A stretch of DNA of 64,000 bases, taken from NCBI GenBank assembly GCA_944548615.1, contig OX155978.1:9777354-9841353 (forward strand). The letters run 5' to 3'. The translations under genes were made by a program, and so were the position numbers. The stretch's first letter is position 1. Each line of letters opens with the position of its first letter. This document shows positions 38,943-53,089 of this stretch, piece by piece. The notes under the pieces were generated by a model. The model was not told the DNA's origin. It ran no database searches and worked only from the letters and a program-made list of their open reading frames with translations. This DNA comes from Micropterix aruncella (taxonomy: Eukaryota > Arthropoda > Insecta > Lepidoptera > Micropterigidae).

Positions 38943-40716
38943 ACCTCACTCGGGGCGTCGATCTCGCCTAAGACCGCAACGCGGTAGGTTCGGTCTGTCT
39001 CGATCGATATCGGAAAATGTGATTTTTGTACTCGTTGGAAAAATTCAAAATCAAAATTTATATATTTTTTTTTAAAATTTCAAAATTCTGAAAATGCCAC
39101 TTTGTAGTGCTGTTCGAGGCGCTACATCTCGCCTTAGAACACAACTCGACGGGAGGTCGTCCTCTCTGCGCTAATCGGTTTTTTTCGTAGCCTCCTTTCA
39201 AAATCAAATATGGCGGCCGCACGAAGAAAATTGAAGGAAATTTCAACTTTTAGGATTTTTCCCATAGAGTTGGGGGTATTCGGGTGGAAATGTCCATTGC
39301 AGAATTTCGGTCCCGCTGCTGCTTCCCAAAGCGTGGAGTCCGAAAAATTACGTTTTTTTTGTAAAAAAAATCCTTTAAAAATTGGGAAAATGGAAAATTT
39401 ATATGAATTTTTGGAGAAATTCCAATTTTCTTTTTGGCAGTCTCGTAACGGATTTCTCGGACTTCGAGTTGACACAGACGCGAATCCATTTAGACGTTTT
39501 CGATTCGAATTATCGAGGTTTTTGCGGTTTTTTCGTTGTATTTTCAAAATCCAATATGGCGGCGGCGCGAAGGAAATTTCAACTTTTTGGAGTTTTTCCA
39601 TAGAGAGAAGGGTTTTCGGGTGGAGATGACAGTTGCGCAATTACGGTCCCGCGGCTATTTCCCAAAGCGTGGGATCCGAAATATGAAACTTTTTTCGTTT
39701 CGAATGCGTTTTTTGGAAAAATTTCAAATTGAAAATTTATATGAATTTTTGGAGAAACTTGAAAAATTTTTTTGGCAATCTCGTAAAGGACGTCTAGGTC
39801 TTCGAATTGCCGCAGACGCGAATCCATTCGGACGTTCGTGAGTCGAATTATCGAGGTTTATGTGTTTTTTTGGTGGCATTTTCAAAATCCAATATGGCCG
39901 CCGCCCGAAGGAAATTTCAACTTTTCGGGATTTTCCCATAGAGAGACGATTCTCCGGTTGGAAAGAGGCGATGAAAAATTAACAAAAATCAAAAAATGAG
40001 AAAAATTATGGTAGCCGAAAAAATCACTTTTTTCGTTTTGAGGGCGTTTTTTTGACCAAATTTCAAAGTGAAAATTATTACTAATTTTTGGAGAAACTTA
40101 ATATTTTTTTTCTGCAATATCGTAAAGGACATGCAGTCCTTGGACTCGCCGTAGACGGCCGTCGATTTGGACGTTCTCGATTGCGTCGAATTATCGTGGA
40201 AAATGTGCGTTTTTTCGATGTTCTCTAGGTGCATTTTCAAAATCCAATATGGCGGCCGGGCGAAGAAAATTTCTACTTTTTGGAGTTTTCCCATAGAGAG
40301 ACGATTCTTCGGTTGGAAAGAGACGATTAAAAATTAACAAAAATCAAAAAATGAGAAAAATTAAGTCAGCCGAAAATGACACTTTTTCGAAAAAAATATT
40401 TCCTATCGAAAGTTGAAAAATGGAAAATTTATATGATTTTTTTGGGAATTTCAAAATTTCAAAAATGCCATTTCGCAGCTCTCGCCGAGCCCTTCGATCG
40501 CTCCTCGGACCGAAACGCTCCGCTCCTATCCGTTCTCGAGTTATCGAGGTTTTGCGGTTTTTTCGTTGTATTTTCAAAATCCAATATGGCGGCGGCGCGA
40601 AGGAAATTTCAACTTTTTGGAGTTTTTCCATAGAGAGAAGGGTTTTCAGGTGGACGTGACGGTTGCGCAATTACGGTCCCGCGGCTATTTCCAAAAGCGT
40701 GGGATCCGAAAAAAAA
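38943..40716 (+). repeat. L block 9
   Basis: The block is 1774 bp. It appears identical to L1 (offset 38066) and L10 (offset 3736) wherever I compared them. Confidence 0.93.
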
Positions 40717-41301
40717 AGAGCACTTTTTGAACTTTACGCGCGAAAAAAACGAATAAAACAAACGAACAGACGAAAATAAATTTTTCCACTCGACGCGCCG
40801 TCTAAGGCACTGCGAAAGTTCCCATACTTCGCATGCGCGTAACTCGATGGATAACGGAGATGATGAACCGCGAAGGCCGAAAACGGGCAGTTACCAACTC
40901 CCTTTTAGGGTATATGACTAGAGCCCAGTGGGGTGGGGTGGTAGTGACTTTTTTTTTGCACATCTACTTTTATTGTTACTCATTGTATGAAAGGGCACAT
41001 CTACTTAGAGTAAATAGGTAGGTCGAGTGAGCCCATTCGGTGTTAGTCGCGCTAACGCGACTGAGTCGAGTCGAGAACGCGCTCATTTTCTTGTTCGACT
41101 TTTGCTTTTTACCCGCCTTCCCCTACGTGCCTCGCCACCTTCGATCTTTCGAAATAAATCGAAATCTTCTTCTTTCGAAATCGAGATCTTTCGAAATAAT
41201 TCGATAGGTAGAGTAAATAGGTAGGTCGAGTGAGCCCATTCAGTGTTAGTCGCGCTAACGCGACTGAGTCGAGTCGAGAACGCGCTCATTTTCTTGTTCG
41301 A
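40717..41301 (+). repeat. T tail 9
   Basis: The tail is 585 bp. It follows the T1 sequence until 40921 and then has the compact T7/T8-like ending. That switch makes it a mosaic of two tail types. Confidence 0.91.
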
Positions 41302-42678
41302 TTTTCAAAAATTTTCAAAATTTCAAAATTTCAAAAATGCCATTTTATAGAGCTTAAGCGGGGTGTCAATCTCGCCAAAGACCGCAACGCGGTAGGTTTA
41401 CTCAATCTCGATTTATTTCAAAAAATGTGATTTTTTCATAACAATTTCTATGTTCAAAATGAAAGTTTATATAAAAAATTTCAAAATGTCAAAATTTCGA
41501 AAATGCCATTTTGTAGAGATTACCAAGGCCGTCGTTCTGTCCGAACACCGTAGCGCTATAGGTTTACTCTATCACGATCTTTTTCGAAAAATGTGATTTT
41601 TTCATAATAATTTCTATGTTTAAAATGAAAGTTTATATAAAATTTTTCAAAATTTCAAAATTTCAAAAATGCCATTTTGTAGAGATTACCGAGGCCGTCG
41701 TTCTGTCCGAACACCGTAGCGCTATAGGTTTACTCTGTCTCGATTTATTTCGAAAAATGTGATTTTTTCATGACAATTTCCAAGTTCAAAATGAAACTTT
41801 ATATAAAATTTTTCAAAATTTCAAAATTTCAAAAATGCCATTTTCTAGAGCTTACCGAGGCCGTCGTTCTGTCCGAACACCGTAGCGCTATAGGTTTACT
41901 CTGTCACGATCTTTTTCGAAAAATGTGATTTTTTCATAATAATTTCTATGTTTAAAATGAAAGTTTATATAAAATTTTTCAAAATGTCAAAATTTCAAAA
42001 ATGCCATTTTGTAGAGATTACGCAGGCCGTCGTTCTGTCTGAACACAGTAGCGCTATAGGTTTACTCTATCACGATCTTTTTCGAAAAATGTGATTTTTT
42101 CATAATAATTTCTATGTTTAAAATGAAAGTTTATATAAAATTTTTCAAAATTTCAAAATTTCAAAAATGCCATTTTGTAGAGATTACCGAGGCCGTCGTT
42201 CTGTCCGAACACCGTAGCGCTATAGGTTTACTCTGTCACGATCTTTTTCGAAAAATGTGATTTTTTCATAACAATTTCTATGTTCAAAATGAAAGTTTAT
42301 ATAAAAAATTTCAAAATGTCAAAATTTCGAAAATGCCATTTCGTAGAGATTTCAAAGGCCTTCGTTCTGTCCGAACACCGCAACGCGGTAGGTTTACTCT
42401 ATCTCGTTATTTTGTGAAAAATGAGATTTTTTCATAACAATTTCTATGTTCAAAATGAAAGTTTATATAAAAAATTTCAAAATGTCAAAATTTCGAAAAT
42501 GCCATTTCGTAGAGATTTCAAAGGCCTTCGTTCTGTCCGAACACCGCAACGCGGTAGGTTTACTCTATCTCGTTATTTTGTGAAAAATGTGATTTTTTCA
42601 TAACAATTTCTATGTTTAAAATGAAAGTTTATATAAAAAATTTCAAAATGTCAAAATTTCAAAAATGCCATTTCGTAG
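41302..42678. repeat. S array 10, about 8 monomers
   Basis: The segment is 1377 bp, or 8 x 166 + 49. It matches S9 at an offset of 3736 bp. Confidence 0.94.
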
Positions 42679-44452
42679 ACCTCACTCGGGGCGTCGATCT
42701 CGCCTAAGACCGCAACGCGGTAGGTTCGGTCTGTCTCGATCGATATCGGAAAATGTGATTTTTGTACTCGTTGGAAAAATTCAAAATCAAAATTTATATA
42801 TTTTTTTTTAAAATTTCAAAATTCTGAAAATGCCACTTTGTAGTGCTGTTCGAGGCGCTACATCTCGCCTTAGAACACAACTCGACGGGAGGTCGTCCTC
42901 TCTGCGCTAATCGGTTTTTTTCGTAGCCTCCTTTCAAAATCAAATATGGCGGCCGCACGAAGAAAATTGAAGGAAATTTCAACTTTTAGGATTTTTCCCA
43001 TAGAGTTGGGGGTATTCGGGTGGAAATGTCCATTGCAGAATTTCGGTCCCGCTGCTGCTTCCCAAAGCGTGGAGTCCGAAAAATTACGTTTTTTTTGTAA
43101 AAAAAATCCTTTAAAAATTGGGAAAATGGAAAATTTATATGAATTTTTGGAGAAATTCCAATTTTCTTTTTGGCAGTCTCGTAACGGATTTCTCGGACTT
43201 CGAGTTGACACAGACGCGAATCCATTTAGACGTTTTCGATTCGAATTATCGAGGTTTTTGCGGTTTTTTCGTTGTATTTTCAAAATCCAATATGGCGGCG
43301 GCGCGAAGGAAATTTCAACTTTTTGGAGTTTTTCCATAGAGAGAAGGGTTTTCGGGTGGAGATGACAGTTGCGCAATTACGGTCCCGCGGCTATTTCCCA
43401 AAGCGTGGGATCCGAAATATGAAACTTTTTTCGTTTCGAATGCGTTTTTTGGAAAAATTTCAAATTGAAAATTTATATGAATTTTTGGAGAAACTTGAAA
43501 AATTTTTTTGGCAATCTCGTAAAGGACGTCTAGGTCTTCGAATTGCCGCAGACGCGAATCCATTCGGACGTTCGTGAGTCGAATTATCGAGGTTTATGTG
43601 TTTTTTTGGTGGCATTTTCAAAATCCAATATGGCCGCCGCCCGAAGGAAATTTCAACTTTTCGGGATTTTCCCATAGAGAGACGATTCTCCGGTTGGAAA
43701 GAGGCGATGAAAAATTAACAAAAATCAAAAAATGAGAAAAATTATGGTAGCCGAAAAAATCACTTTTTTCGTTTTGAGGGCGTTTTTTTGACCAAATTTC
43801 AAAGTGAAAATTATTACTAATTTTTGGAGAAACTTAATATTTTTTTTCTGCAATATCGTAAAGGACATGCAGTCCTTGGACTCGCCGTAGACGGCCGTCG
43901 ATTTGGACGTTCTCGATTGCGTCGAATTATCGTGGAAAATGTGCGTTTTTTCGATGTTCTCTAGGTGCATTTTCAAAATCCAATATGGCGGCCGGGCGAA
44001 GAAAATTTCTACTTTTTGGAGTTTTCCCATAGAGAGACGATTCTTCGGTTGGAAAGAGACGATTAAAAATTAACAAAAATCAAAAAATGAGAAAAATTAA
44101 GTCAGCCGAAAATGACACTTTTTCGAAAAAAATATTTCCTATCGAAAGTTGAAAAATGGAAAATTTATATGATTTTTTTGGGAATTTCAAAATTTCAAAA
44201 ATGCCATTTCGCAGCTCTCGCCGAGCCCTTCGATCGCTCCTCGGACCGAAACGCTCCGCTCCTATCCGTTCTCGAGTTATCGAGGTTTTGCGGTTTTTTC
44301 GTTGTATTTTCAAAATCCAATATGGCGGCGGCGCGAAGGAAATTTCAACTTTTTGGAGTTTTTCCATAGAGAGAAGGGTTTTCAGGTGGACGTGACGGTT
44401 GCGCAATTACGGTCCCGCGGCTATTTCCAAAAGCGTGGGATCCGAAAAAAAA
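42679..44452 (+). repeat. L block 10
   Basis: The block is 1774 bp. It matches L9 and L1. Confidence 0.93.
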
Positions 44453-45069
44453 AGAGCACTTTTTGAACTTTACGCGCGAAAAAAACGAATAAAACAAACG
44501 AACAGACGAAAATAAATTTTTCCACTCGACGCGCCGTCTAAGGCACTGCGAAAGTTCCCATACTTCGCATGCGCGTAACTCGATGGATAACGGAGATGAT
44601 GAACCGCGAAGGCCGAAAACGGGCAGTTACCAACTCCCTTTTAGGGTATATGACTAGAGTGGCACAGAGCCCAGTGGGGTGGGGTGGTAGTGAGTTGTGT
44701 TTTTTAGTTTTTCAGTTTTTTTTTTTTGCACATCTACTTTTATTGTTACTCATTGTAAACTATGTTAGATAGGTAGAGTAAATAGGTAGGTCGAGTGAGC
44801 CCATTCGGTGTTAGTCGCGCTAACGCGACTGAGTCGAGTCGAGAACGCGCTCATTTTCTTGTTCGACTTTTGCTTTTTACCCGCCTTCCCCTACGTGCCT
44901 CGCCACCTTCGATCTTTCGAAATAAATCGAAATCTTCTTCTTTCGAAATCGAGATCTTTCGAAATAATTCGATAGGTAGAGTAAATAGGTAGGTCGAGTG
45001 AGCCCATTCAGTGTTAGTCGCGCTAACGCGACTGAGTCGGGTCGAGAACGCGCTCATTTTCTTGTTCAA
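44453..45069 (+). repeat. T tail 10
   Basis: The tail is 617 bp. It differs from T9 after 44657 by retaining a partial GGCACAG unit and a longer T-rich stretch. Two hairpin repeats are present. Confidence 0.91.
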
Positions 45070-46778
45070 TTTTCAAAATTTTTCAAAATTTCAAAATTTC
45101 AAAAATGCCATTTTATAGAGCTTAAGCGGGGTGTCAATCTCGCCAAAAACCGCAACGCGGTAGGTTTACTCAATCTCGATTTATTTCAAAAAATGTGATT
45201 TTTTCATAACAATTTCTATGTTCAAAATGAAAGTTTATATAAAAAATTTCAAAATGTCAAAATTTCGAAAATGCCATTTCGTAGAGATTTCAAAGGCCTT
45301 CGTTCTGCCCGAACACCGTAACGCGTTTAATTTACTCTATCACGGTCTTTTTCGAAAAATGTCATTTATTCATAACAATTTCTATGTTCAAAATGAAAGT
45401 TTATATAAAAAATTTCAAAATGTCAAAATTTCGAAAATGCCATTTCGTAGAGATTTCAAAGGCCTTCGTTCTGTCCAAATACAGCAACGCGGTAGGTTTA
45501 CTCTATCTCGTTATTTTGTGAAAAATGTGATTTTTTCATAATAATTTCTATGTTTAAAATGAAATTTTATATAAAATTTTTCAAAATTTCAAAATTTCAA
45601 AAATGCCATTTTGTAGAGCTTAAGCGGGGTGTCGATCTCGCCAAAGACCGCAACGCGGTAGGTTTACTCTATCTCGTTATTTTGTGAAAAATGTGATTTT
45701 TTCATAATAATTTCTATGTTTAAAATGAAATTTTATATAAAATTTTTCAAAATTTCAAAATTTCAAAAATGCCATTTTGTAGAGCTTAAGCGGGGTGTCG
45801 ATCTTGCCAAAGACCGCAACGCGGTAGGTTTACTCTATCTCGTTATTTTGTGAAAAATGTGATTGTTTCATAATAATTTCTATGTTTAAAATGAAATTTT
45901 ATATAAAATTTTTCAAAATTTCAAAATTTCAAAAATGCCATTTTGTAGAGCTTAAGCGGGGTGTCGATCTCGCCAAAGACCGCAACGCGGTAGGTTTACT
46001 CTATCTCGTTATTTTGTGAAAAATGTGATTTTTTCATAATAATTTCTATGTTTAAAATGAAATTTTATATAAAATTTTTCAAAATTTCAAAATTTCAAAA
46101 ATGCCATTTTGTAGAGCTTAAGCGGGGTGTCGATCTTGCCAAAGACCGCAACGCGGTAGGTTTACTCTATCTCGTTATTTTGTGAAAAATGAGATTTTTT
46201 CATAATAATTTCTATGTTTAAAATGAAATTTTATATAAAATTTTTCAAAATTTAAAAATTTCAAAAATGCCATTTTGTAGAGCTTAAGCGGGGTGTCGAT
46301 CTCGCCAAAGACCGCAACGCGGTAGGTTTACTCTATCTCGTTATTTTGTGAAAAATGTGATTTTTTCATAACAATTTCTATGTTCAAAATGAAAGTTTAT
46401 ATAAAAAATTTCAAAATGTCAAAATTTCGAAAATGCCATTTCGTAGAGATTTCAAAGGCCTTCGTTCTGTCCGAACACCATAACGCGTTTGATTTACTCT
46501 ATCACGGTCTTTTTCGAAAAATGTGATTTTTTCATAATAATTTCCAAGTTCAAAATGAAAGTTTATATAAAATTTTTCAAAATGTCAAAATTTCGAAAAT
46601 GCCATTTCGTAGAGATTTCAAAGGCCTTCGTTCTGTCCGAACACCGCAACGCGGTAGGTTTACTCTATCTCGTTATTTTGTGAAAAATGTGATTTTTTCA
46701 TAAAAATTTCTATGTTCAAAATGAAAGTTTATATAAAAAATTTCAAAATGTCAAAATTTCAAAAATGCCATTTTGTAG
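45070..46778. repeat. S array 11, about 10 monomers
   Basis: The segment is 1709 bp, or 10 x 166 + 49. Five consecutive beta monomers occur at about 45.6-46.36 kb. Among them the private variant CGATCTTGCC recurs with a 332-bp period (near 45801 and 46133). Confidence 0.94.
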
Positions 46779-48555
46779 ACCTCACTCGGGGCGTCGATCT
46801 CGCATAAGACCGCAACGCGGTAGGTTCGGTCTGTCTCGATCGATATCGGAAAATGTGATTTTTGTACTCGTTGGAAAAATTCAAAATCAAAATTTATATA
46901 ATTTTTTTCAAAATTTCAAAATTCTGAAAATGCCACTTTGTAGTGCTGGTCGAGGCGCTACATCTCGCTGCAGAACACAACTCGACGGGAGGTCGTCCTC
47001 TCTGCGCTAATCGGGTTTTTTCGTAGCCTCGTTTCAAAATCAAAGATGGCGGCCGCACGAAGAAACTTGAAGGAAATTTCAACTTTTAGGAATTTTTCCA
47101 TAGAGTTGGGGGTATTCGGGTGGAAATGTCCATTGCACAATTTCGGTCCCGCTGCTGCTTCCCAAAGCGTGGGAGCCGAAAAATTACGTTTTTTTTGTAA
47201 AAAAATTCCTTTAAAAATTGGGAAAATGGAAAATTTATATGAATTTTTGGAGAAATTCCAATTTTTTTTTTGGCAGTCTCGTAACGGATTTCTTGGACTT
47301 CGAGTTGTCACAGACGCGAATCCATTTCGACGTTTTCGATTCGAATTATCGAGGTTTTTGCGGTTTTTTCGTTGTATTTTGAAAATCCAATATGGCGGCG
47401 GCGCGAAGGAAATTTCAACTTTTTGGAGTTTTTCCATAGAGAGAAGGGTTTTCGGATGGAGATGACGGTTGCGCAATTACGGTCCCGCGGCTATTTTCCA
47501 AAGCGTGGGATCCGAAAAATGAAACTTTTTTCGTTTCGAATGCGTTTTTTGGAAAAATTTCAAATTGAAAATTTATATGAATTTTTGGAGAAACTTGAAA
47601 ATTTTTTTTGGCAATCTCGTAAAGGACGTCTAGGTCTTCGAATTGCCGCAGACGCAAATCCATTCGGACGTTCGTGAGTCGAATTATCGAGGTTTATGTG
47701 TTTTTTTGGTGGCATTTTCAAAATCCAATATGGCCGCCGCCCGAAGGAAATTTTAACTTTTCGGGATTTTCCCATAGAGAGACGATTCTCCGGTTGGAAA
47801 GAGGCGATGAAAAATTAACAAAAATCAAAAAATGAGAAAAATTTACTCAGCCGAAAATGACACTTTTTTCGTTTTGAGGGCGTTTTTTTGACCAAATTTC
47901 AAAGTGAAAATTATTACTAATTTTTGGAGAAACTTTATATTTTTTTTCTGCAATATCGTAAAGGACATGCAGTCCTCGGACTCGCCGTAGACGGCCGTCG
48001 ATTTGGACGTTCTCGATTGCGTCGAATTATCGTGGAAAATGTGCGTTTTTTCGACGTTCTCTAGATGCATGTTCAAAATCCAATATGGCGGCCGGGCGAA
48101 GAAAATTTCTACTTTTTGGAGTTTTCCCATAGAGTTGGTGGTGTTCGGGTGGAAGTGTCTATTGCGCGATTTCGGTCCCGCCGCTGCTTCCCAAAGCGTG
48201 GGACGCCGAAAATGACACTTTTTTCGAAAAAAATATTTCCTATCGAAAGTGGAAAAATGGAAAATTTGTATGATTTTTTTGGGAATTTCAAAATTTCAAA
48301 AATGCCATTTCGCAGCTCTCGCCGAGCCCTCCGATCGCTCCTCGGACCGAAACGCTCCGCTCCTATCCGTTCTCGAGTTATGTCGGTTTCCGCGTTTTCG
48401 TCGATGCGTTTTCGAACGCCATTTTGAATTTGAAAATCGAAAAAATTTCAACTTTTCGGAGTTTTTCCATAGACGGAGCGTCGTCGAGATCGAGGCGGTC
48501 CGAAAAAAGACTGACCGAATTGAGGAATAAAAAATCGTACAAAGCCGAAAAAAAA
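46779..48555 (+). repeat. L block 11
   Basis: The block is 1777 bp. It is closest to L3 in its variants (for example the CTCGCATAAGACC opening and AGCCGAAAATGACAC in the middle). Confidence 0.93.
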
Positions 48556-49140
48556 AGAGCACTTTTTGAACTTTACGCGCGAAAAAAACGAATAAAACGA
48601 ACGAACAGACGAAAATAAATTTTTCCACTCGACGCGCCGTCTAATGCGGTGCGATAGTTCCCGTACTTTGCGCGCCCGTAACTCGATAGATAACGGAGAT
48701 AATCAACCCCGAAGGCCGAAAACGGGCCGTTACCAACTCCCTTTTAGGTAATAGGACTAGAGCCCAGTGGGGTGGGGTGGTAGTGACTTTTTTTTTGCAC
48801 ATCTACTTTTATTGTTACTCATTGTATGAAAGGGCACATCTACTTAGAGTAAATAGGTAGGTCGAGTGAGCCCATTCGGTGTTAGTCGCGCTAACGCGAC
48901 TGAGTCGAGTCGAGAACGCGCTCATTTTCTTGTTCGACTTTTGCTTTTTACCCGCCTTCCCCTACGTGCCTCGCCACCTTCGATCTTTCGAAATAAATCG
49001 AAATCTTCTTCTTTCGAAATCGAGATCTTTCGAAATAATTCGATAGGTAGAGTAAATAGGTAGGTCGAGTGAGCCCATTCAGTGTTAGTCGCGCTAACGC
49101 GACTGAGTCGAGTCGAGAACGCGCTCATTTTCTTGTTCGA
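48556..49140 (+). repeat. T tail 11
   Basis: The tail is 585 bp. Its second half matches T7-T9 although its L block is of the L3 type. It is another junction between unit lineages. Confidence 0.91.
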
Positions 49141-49621
49141 TTTTCAAAAATTTTCAAAATTTCAAAATTTCAAAAATGCCATTTTATAGAGCTTAAGCGG
49201 GGTGTCAATCTCGCCAAAGACCGCAACGCGGTAGGTTTACTCAATCTCGATTTATTTCAAAAAATGTGATTTTTTCATAACAATTTCTATGTTCAAAATG
49301 AAAGTTTATATAAAAAATTTCAAAATGTCAAAATTTCGAAAATGCCATTTTGTAGAGATTACCAAGGCCGTCGTTCTGTCCGAACACCGTAGCGCTATAG
49401 GTTTACTCTATCACGATCTTTTTCGAAAAATGTGATTTTTTCATAATAATTTCTATGTTTAAAATGAAAGTTTATATAAAATTTTTCAAAATTTCAAAAT
49501 TTCAAAAATGCCATTTTGTAGAGATTACCGAGGCCGTCGTTCTGTCCGAACACCGTAGCGCTATAGGTTTACTCTGTCTCGATTTATTTCGAAAAATGTG
49601 ATTTTTTCATGACAATTTCCA
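49141..49621. repeat. S array 12 (cut by gap)
   Basis: About 2.9 monomers matching the start of S9 and S10, including the variant TTTTTTCATGACAATTTCC, run directly into the N gap. The array therefore very probably continues into the unsequenced part. Confidence 0.93.
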
Positions 49622-49821
49622 NNNNNNNNNNNNNNNNNNNNNNNNNNNNNNNNNNNNNNNNNNNNNNNNNNNNNNNNNNNNNNNNNNNNNNNNNNNNNNN
49701 NNNNNNNNNNNNNNNNNNNNNNNNNNNNNNNNNNNNNNNNNNNNNNNNNNNNNNNNNNNNNNNNNNNNNNNNNNNNNNNNNNNNNNNNNNNNNNNNNNNN
49801 NNNNNNNNNNNNNNNNNNNNN
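49622..49821. other. Assembly gap (200 N)
   Basis: There are exactly 200 N. The round number suggests a placeholder rather than a measured length. The satellite lies on the left and a TA repeat on the right, so the true distance and even the adjacency are uncertain. Confidence 0.98.
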
Positions 49822-51484
<1,663 letters not shown>

Positions 51485-52040
51485 TTGTTATATTTGATAA
51501 GGTTTGTAAAGAAATCCGTTTATAGGATGATGTTTTTATTTAAAATAAAATTAGTAAAAGCTACTTAAAAAATAGCGAAGGAAATCCCAGCTTGTATTGG
51601 GAAATGCTTATGTTTGAATGAGATATACTTACGGATGTGCACGAATTTCGACGGTGCAATGTAAGTTTAAAGGTCCTTTTGCAGTCGACTAACGATCACT
51701 ATTCATCCATATATCTCATAAATAGGGCTTATCCTTATGCAACACAAAATGCCTTCAATTGAGACGAATTAAGCGAAAAAATAAAAAATTAAACTATTGA
51801 TCACTTCGGCAAAGCCGTTTTCCAAATGAAAGTGACATAACGAAATCATTCAAATTTCGAATGCTACCAACATTTAAAATATGATACAATTGGCTGAGTT
51901 TGTTATCAACGAGCCATTAAATCGAAATAAAAATAAAAAACCTCCATATGCTCAATGAAATGAAAGAAGAAACTTCAATCTTAATTTCTGGCAGAGGAGT
52001 TTATAATTAAGATTGTTTAATGTTATCAAAATAGGGTAGG
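51485..52040. repeat. Tandem duplication, copy B (empty site)
   Basis: This is the second copy of the duplicated segment, lacking the MITE. Similarity to copy A fades after GGAGTTTATAA near 52005. Both copies contain TATCAACGAGCCATTAAATC. No gene is recognised. Confidence 0.88.
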
Positions 52041-52710
52041 TAAACCTAACAATATTAACAATATTATACAATTTTTTCTTATGTTTTGAACTCTTGTAAA
52101 TATCATATAGCCTTAAGTATAAACTTCTCGACCAGAAATTACGATTTATATCTTATTTCATGGCAACGAGCAAATGAAGTATTTTATTTTTATTTTCATT
52201 TAATGGCTGGCTGATAGCGAGCCCAGCAATGGTATATCGTCCTTTTAAAGAGTGGATATATTCGAATTTCAAATCGAATTTTCGGTATGTCATTCCGAAT
52301 TTAAGAGACGATTCATTGTGATTTTACAGCGTTACAAATGATAGGGTAAATCTTTTATAGGATAGAAATTTTCAAATATTTACTATGCAAATGACCACAC
52401 GATACACGTATCAGATCCATACGGTCCGATGACATGCTGTCCGACTCTGATCCAAGAAATGTAGGTACACAGACTTTAAAACAAGACTTTTCCTGAAACG
52501 AGCAGTAATGGTGTTTCCTTAGCACCCATTAAAATTTTTATTAATATCGGGGAAGCCTTTCTCAGGAAAACATGTTTACTTTTGGGAATGAAACATTTAT
52601 TTCACCTGTAGTTATCCTTCATTGTGTCTATAACATAATTGTTTCTAGAAGGATAATATATGTGTCTAGAACAATAATACCAAAAAGAGAAAAAGAGAAG
52701 CCTAAAAACT
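52041..52710. other. No recognised feature
   Basis: The sequence is A/T-rich and single-copy-looking. I looked here on the minus strand for the missing 3' exons of the odorant receptor and found no convincing continuation. Confidence 0.5.
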
Positions 52711-53053
52711 CTACATGCCAAATGACACAACTAAATCAGTAGTTTCGTCTGTTACGTGGTCGCGGACGACGATAGACATTTTAGTAAACCTAAAAAAGTT
52801 ATTTCTTGCACGATCAGGAAACACCACGTGCCCTAGTACTGTATATAATATATTCATAAAATATGAATACCTCAGTATTTCTTGATGAAATATTATGCAT
52901 TCCGCGAGCTTTTTGTTTTTCAATTTGTTGTTCAATTCATGAAACAATCCGGTTGTTGCATACATCAATCCGAGCATAAACGATGTTGGTATTAGAAATA
53001 ATATAACTCGAAGAAATAACACTATTATTTGGTAGATGTAGACGATTTGGTAG
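52711..53053 (-). CDS. Odorant receptor exon 3 (partial gene)
   Basis: The exon follows the acceptor TTTTCAG, whose AG lies at 53055-53054, and starts at 53053. The phase-2 end of the upstream exon joins in frame to give N-YQIVYIYQ. The protein then reads as the fourth membrane segment (LRVILFLIPTSFMLGLMY) and a cytoplasmic stretch with HELNNKLK, CIIFHQEILRYS and FMNILYTVLG. This is the expected order for insect 7tm_6 receptors, where a Cys-x-x-x-His region follows TM4. The open frame continues to a stop at 52711, but the residues after about VLGHVV no longer look receptor-like. The true exon probably ends at a donor near 52839 (ACA|GTACTA). Later exons, including TM5-TM7, are not visible. 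The gene is either broken or continues beyond the gap. Confidence 0.78.
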
Positions 53054-53089
53054 CTGAAAATAGTATAATATAAAGTTATATTTTCAATC

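Larger units (their letters stand above)
1..49621. repeat. Satellite array with S-L-T higher-order structure
   Basis: The whole stretch is built from recurring modules: 166-bp S monomers, L blocks of about 1775 bp, and T tails of about 600 bp. The order S-L-T is never violated across 11 units. The L starts lie at 877, 6849, 14013, 18823, 22636, 27061, 31633, 35205, 38943, 42679 and 46779. No reading frame here resembles a known protein, and the recurring frames occur on both strands of the same DNA. The array is open at position 1 and is cut by an assembly gap at 49622. A centromeric, pericentromeric or other heterochromatic location is an inference from size and organisation only. Confidence 0.96.

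Noticed and set aside
1..49621. Roughly 200 open frames of 60-182 codons across the satellite
   Set aside because: They recur with the repeat, overlap on both strands, consist of Phe/Lys/Asn/Ile-rich translations of CAAAATTT-type runs, and match no known domain. They are by-products of the repeat sequence.
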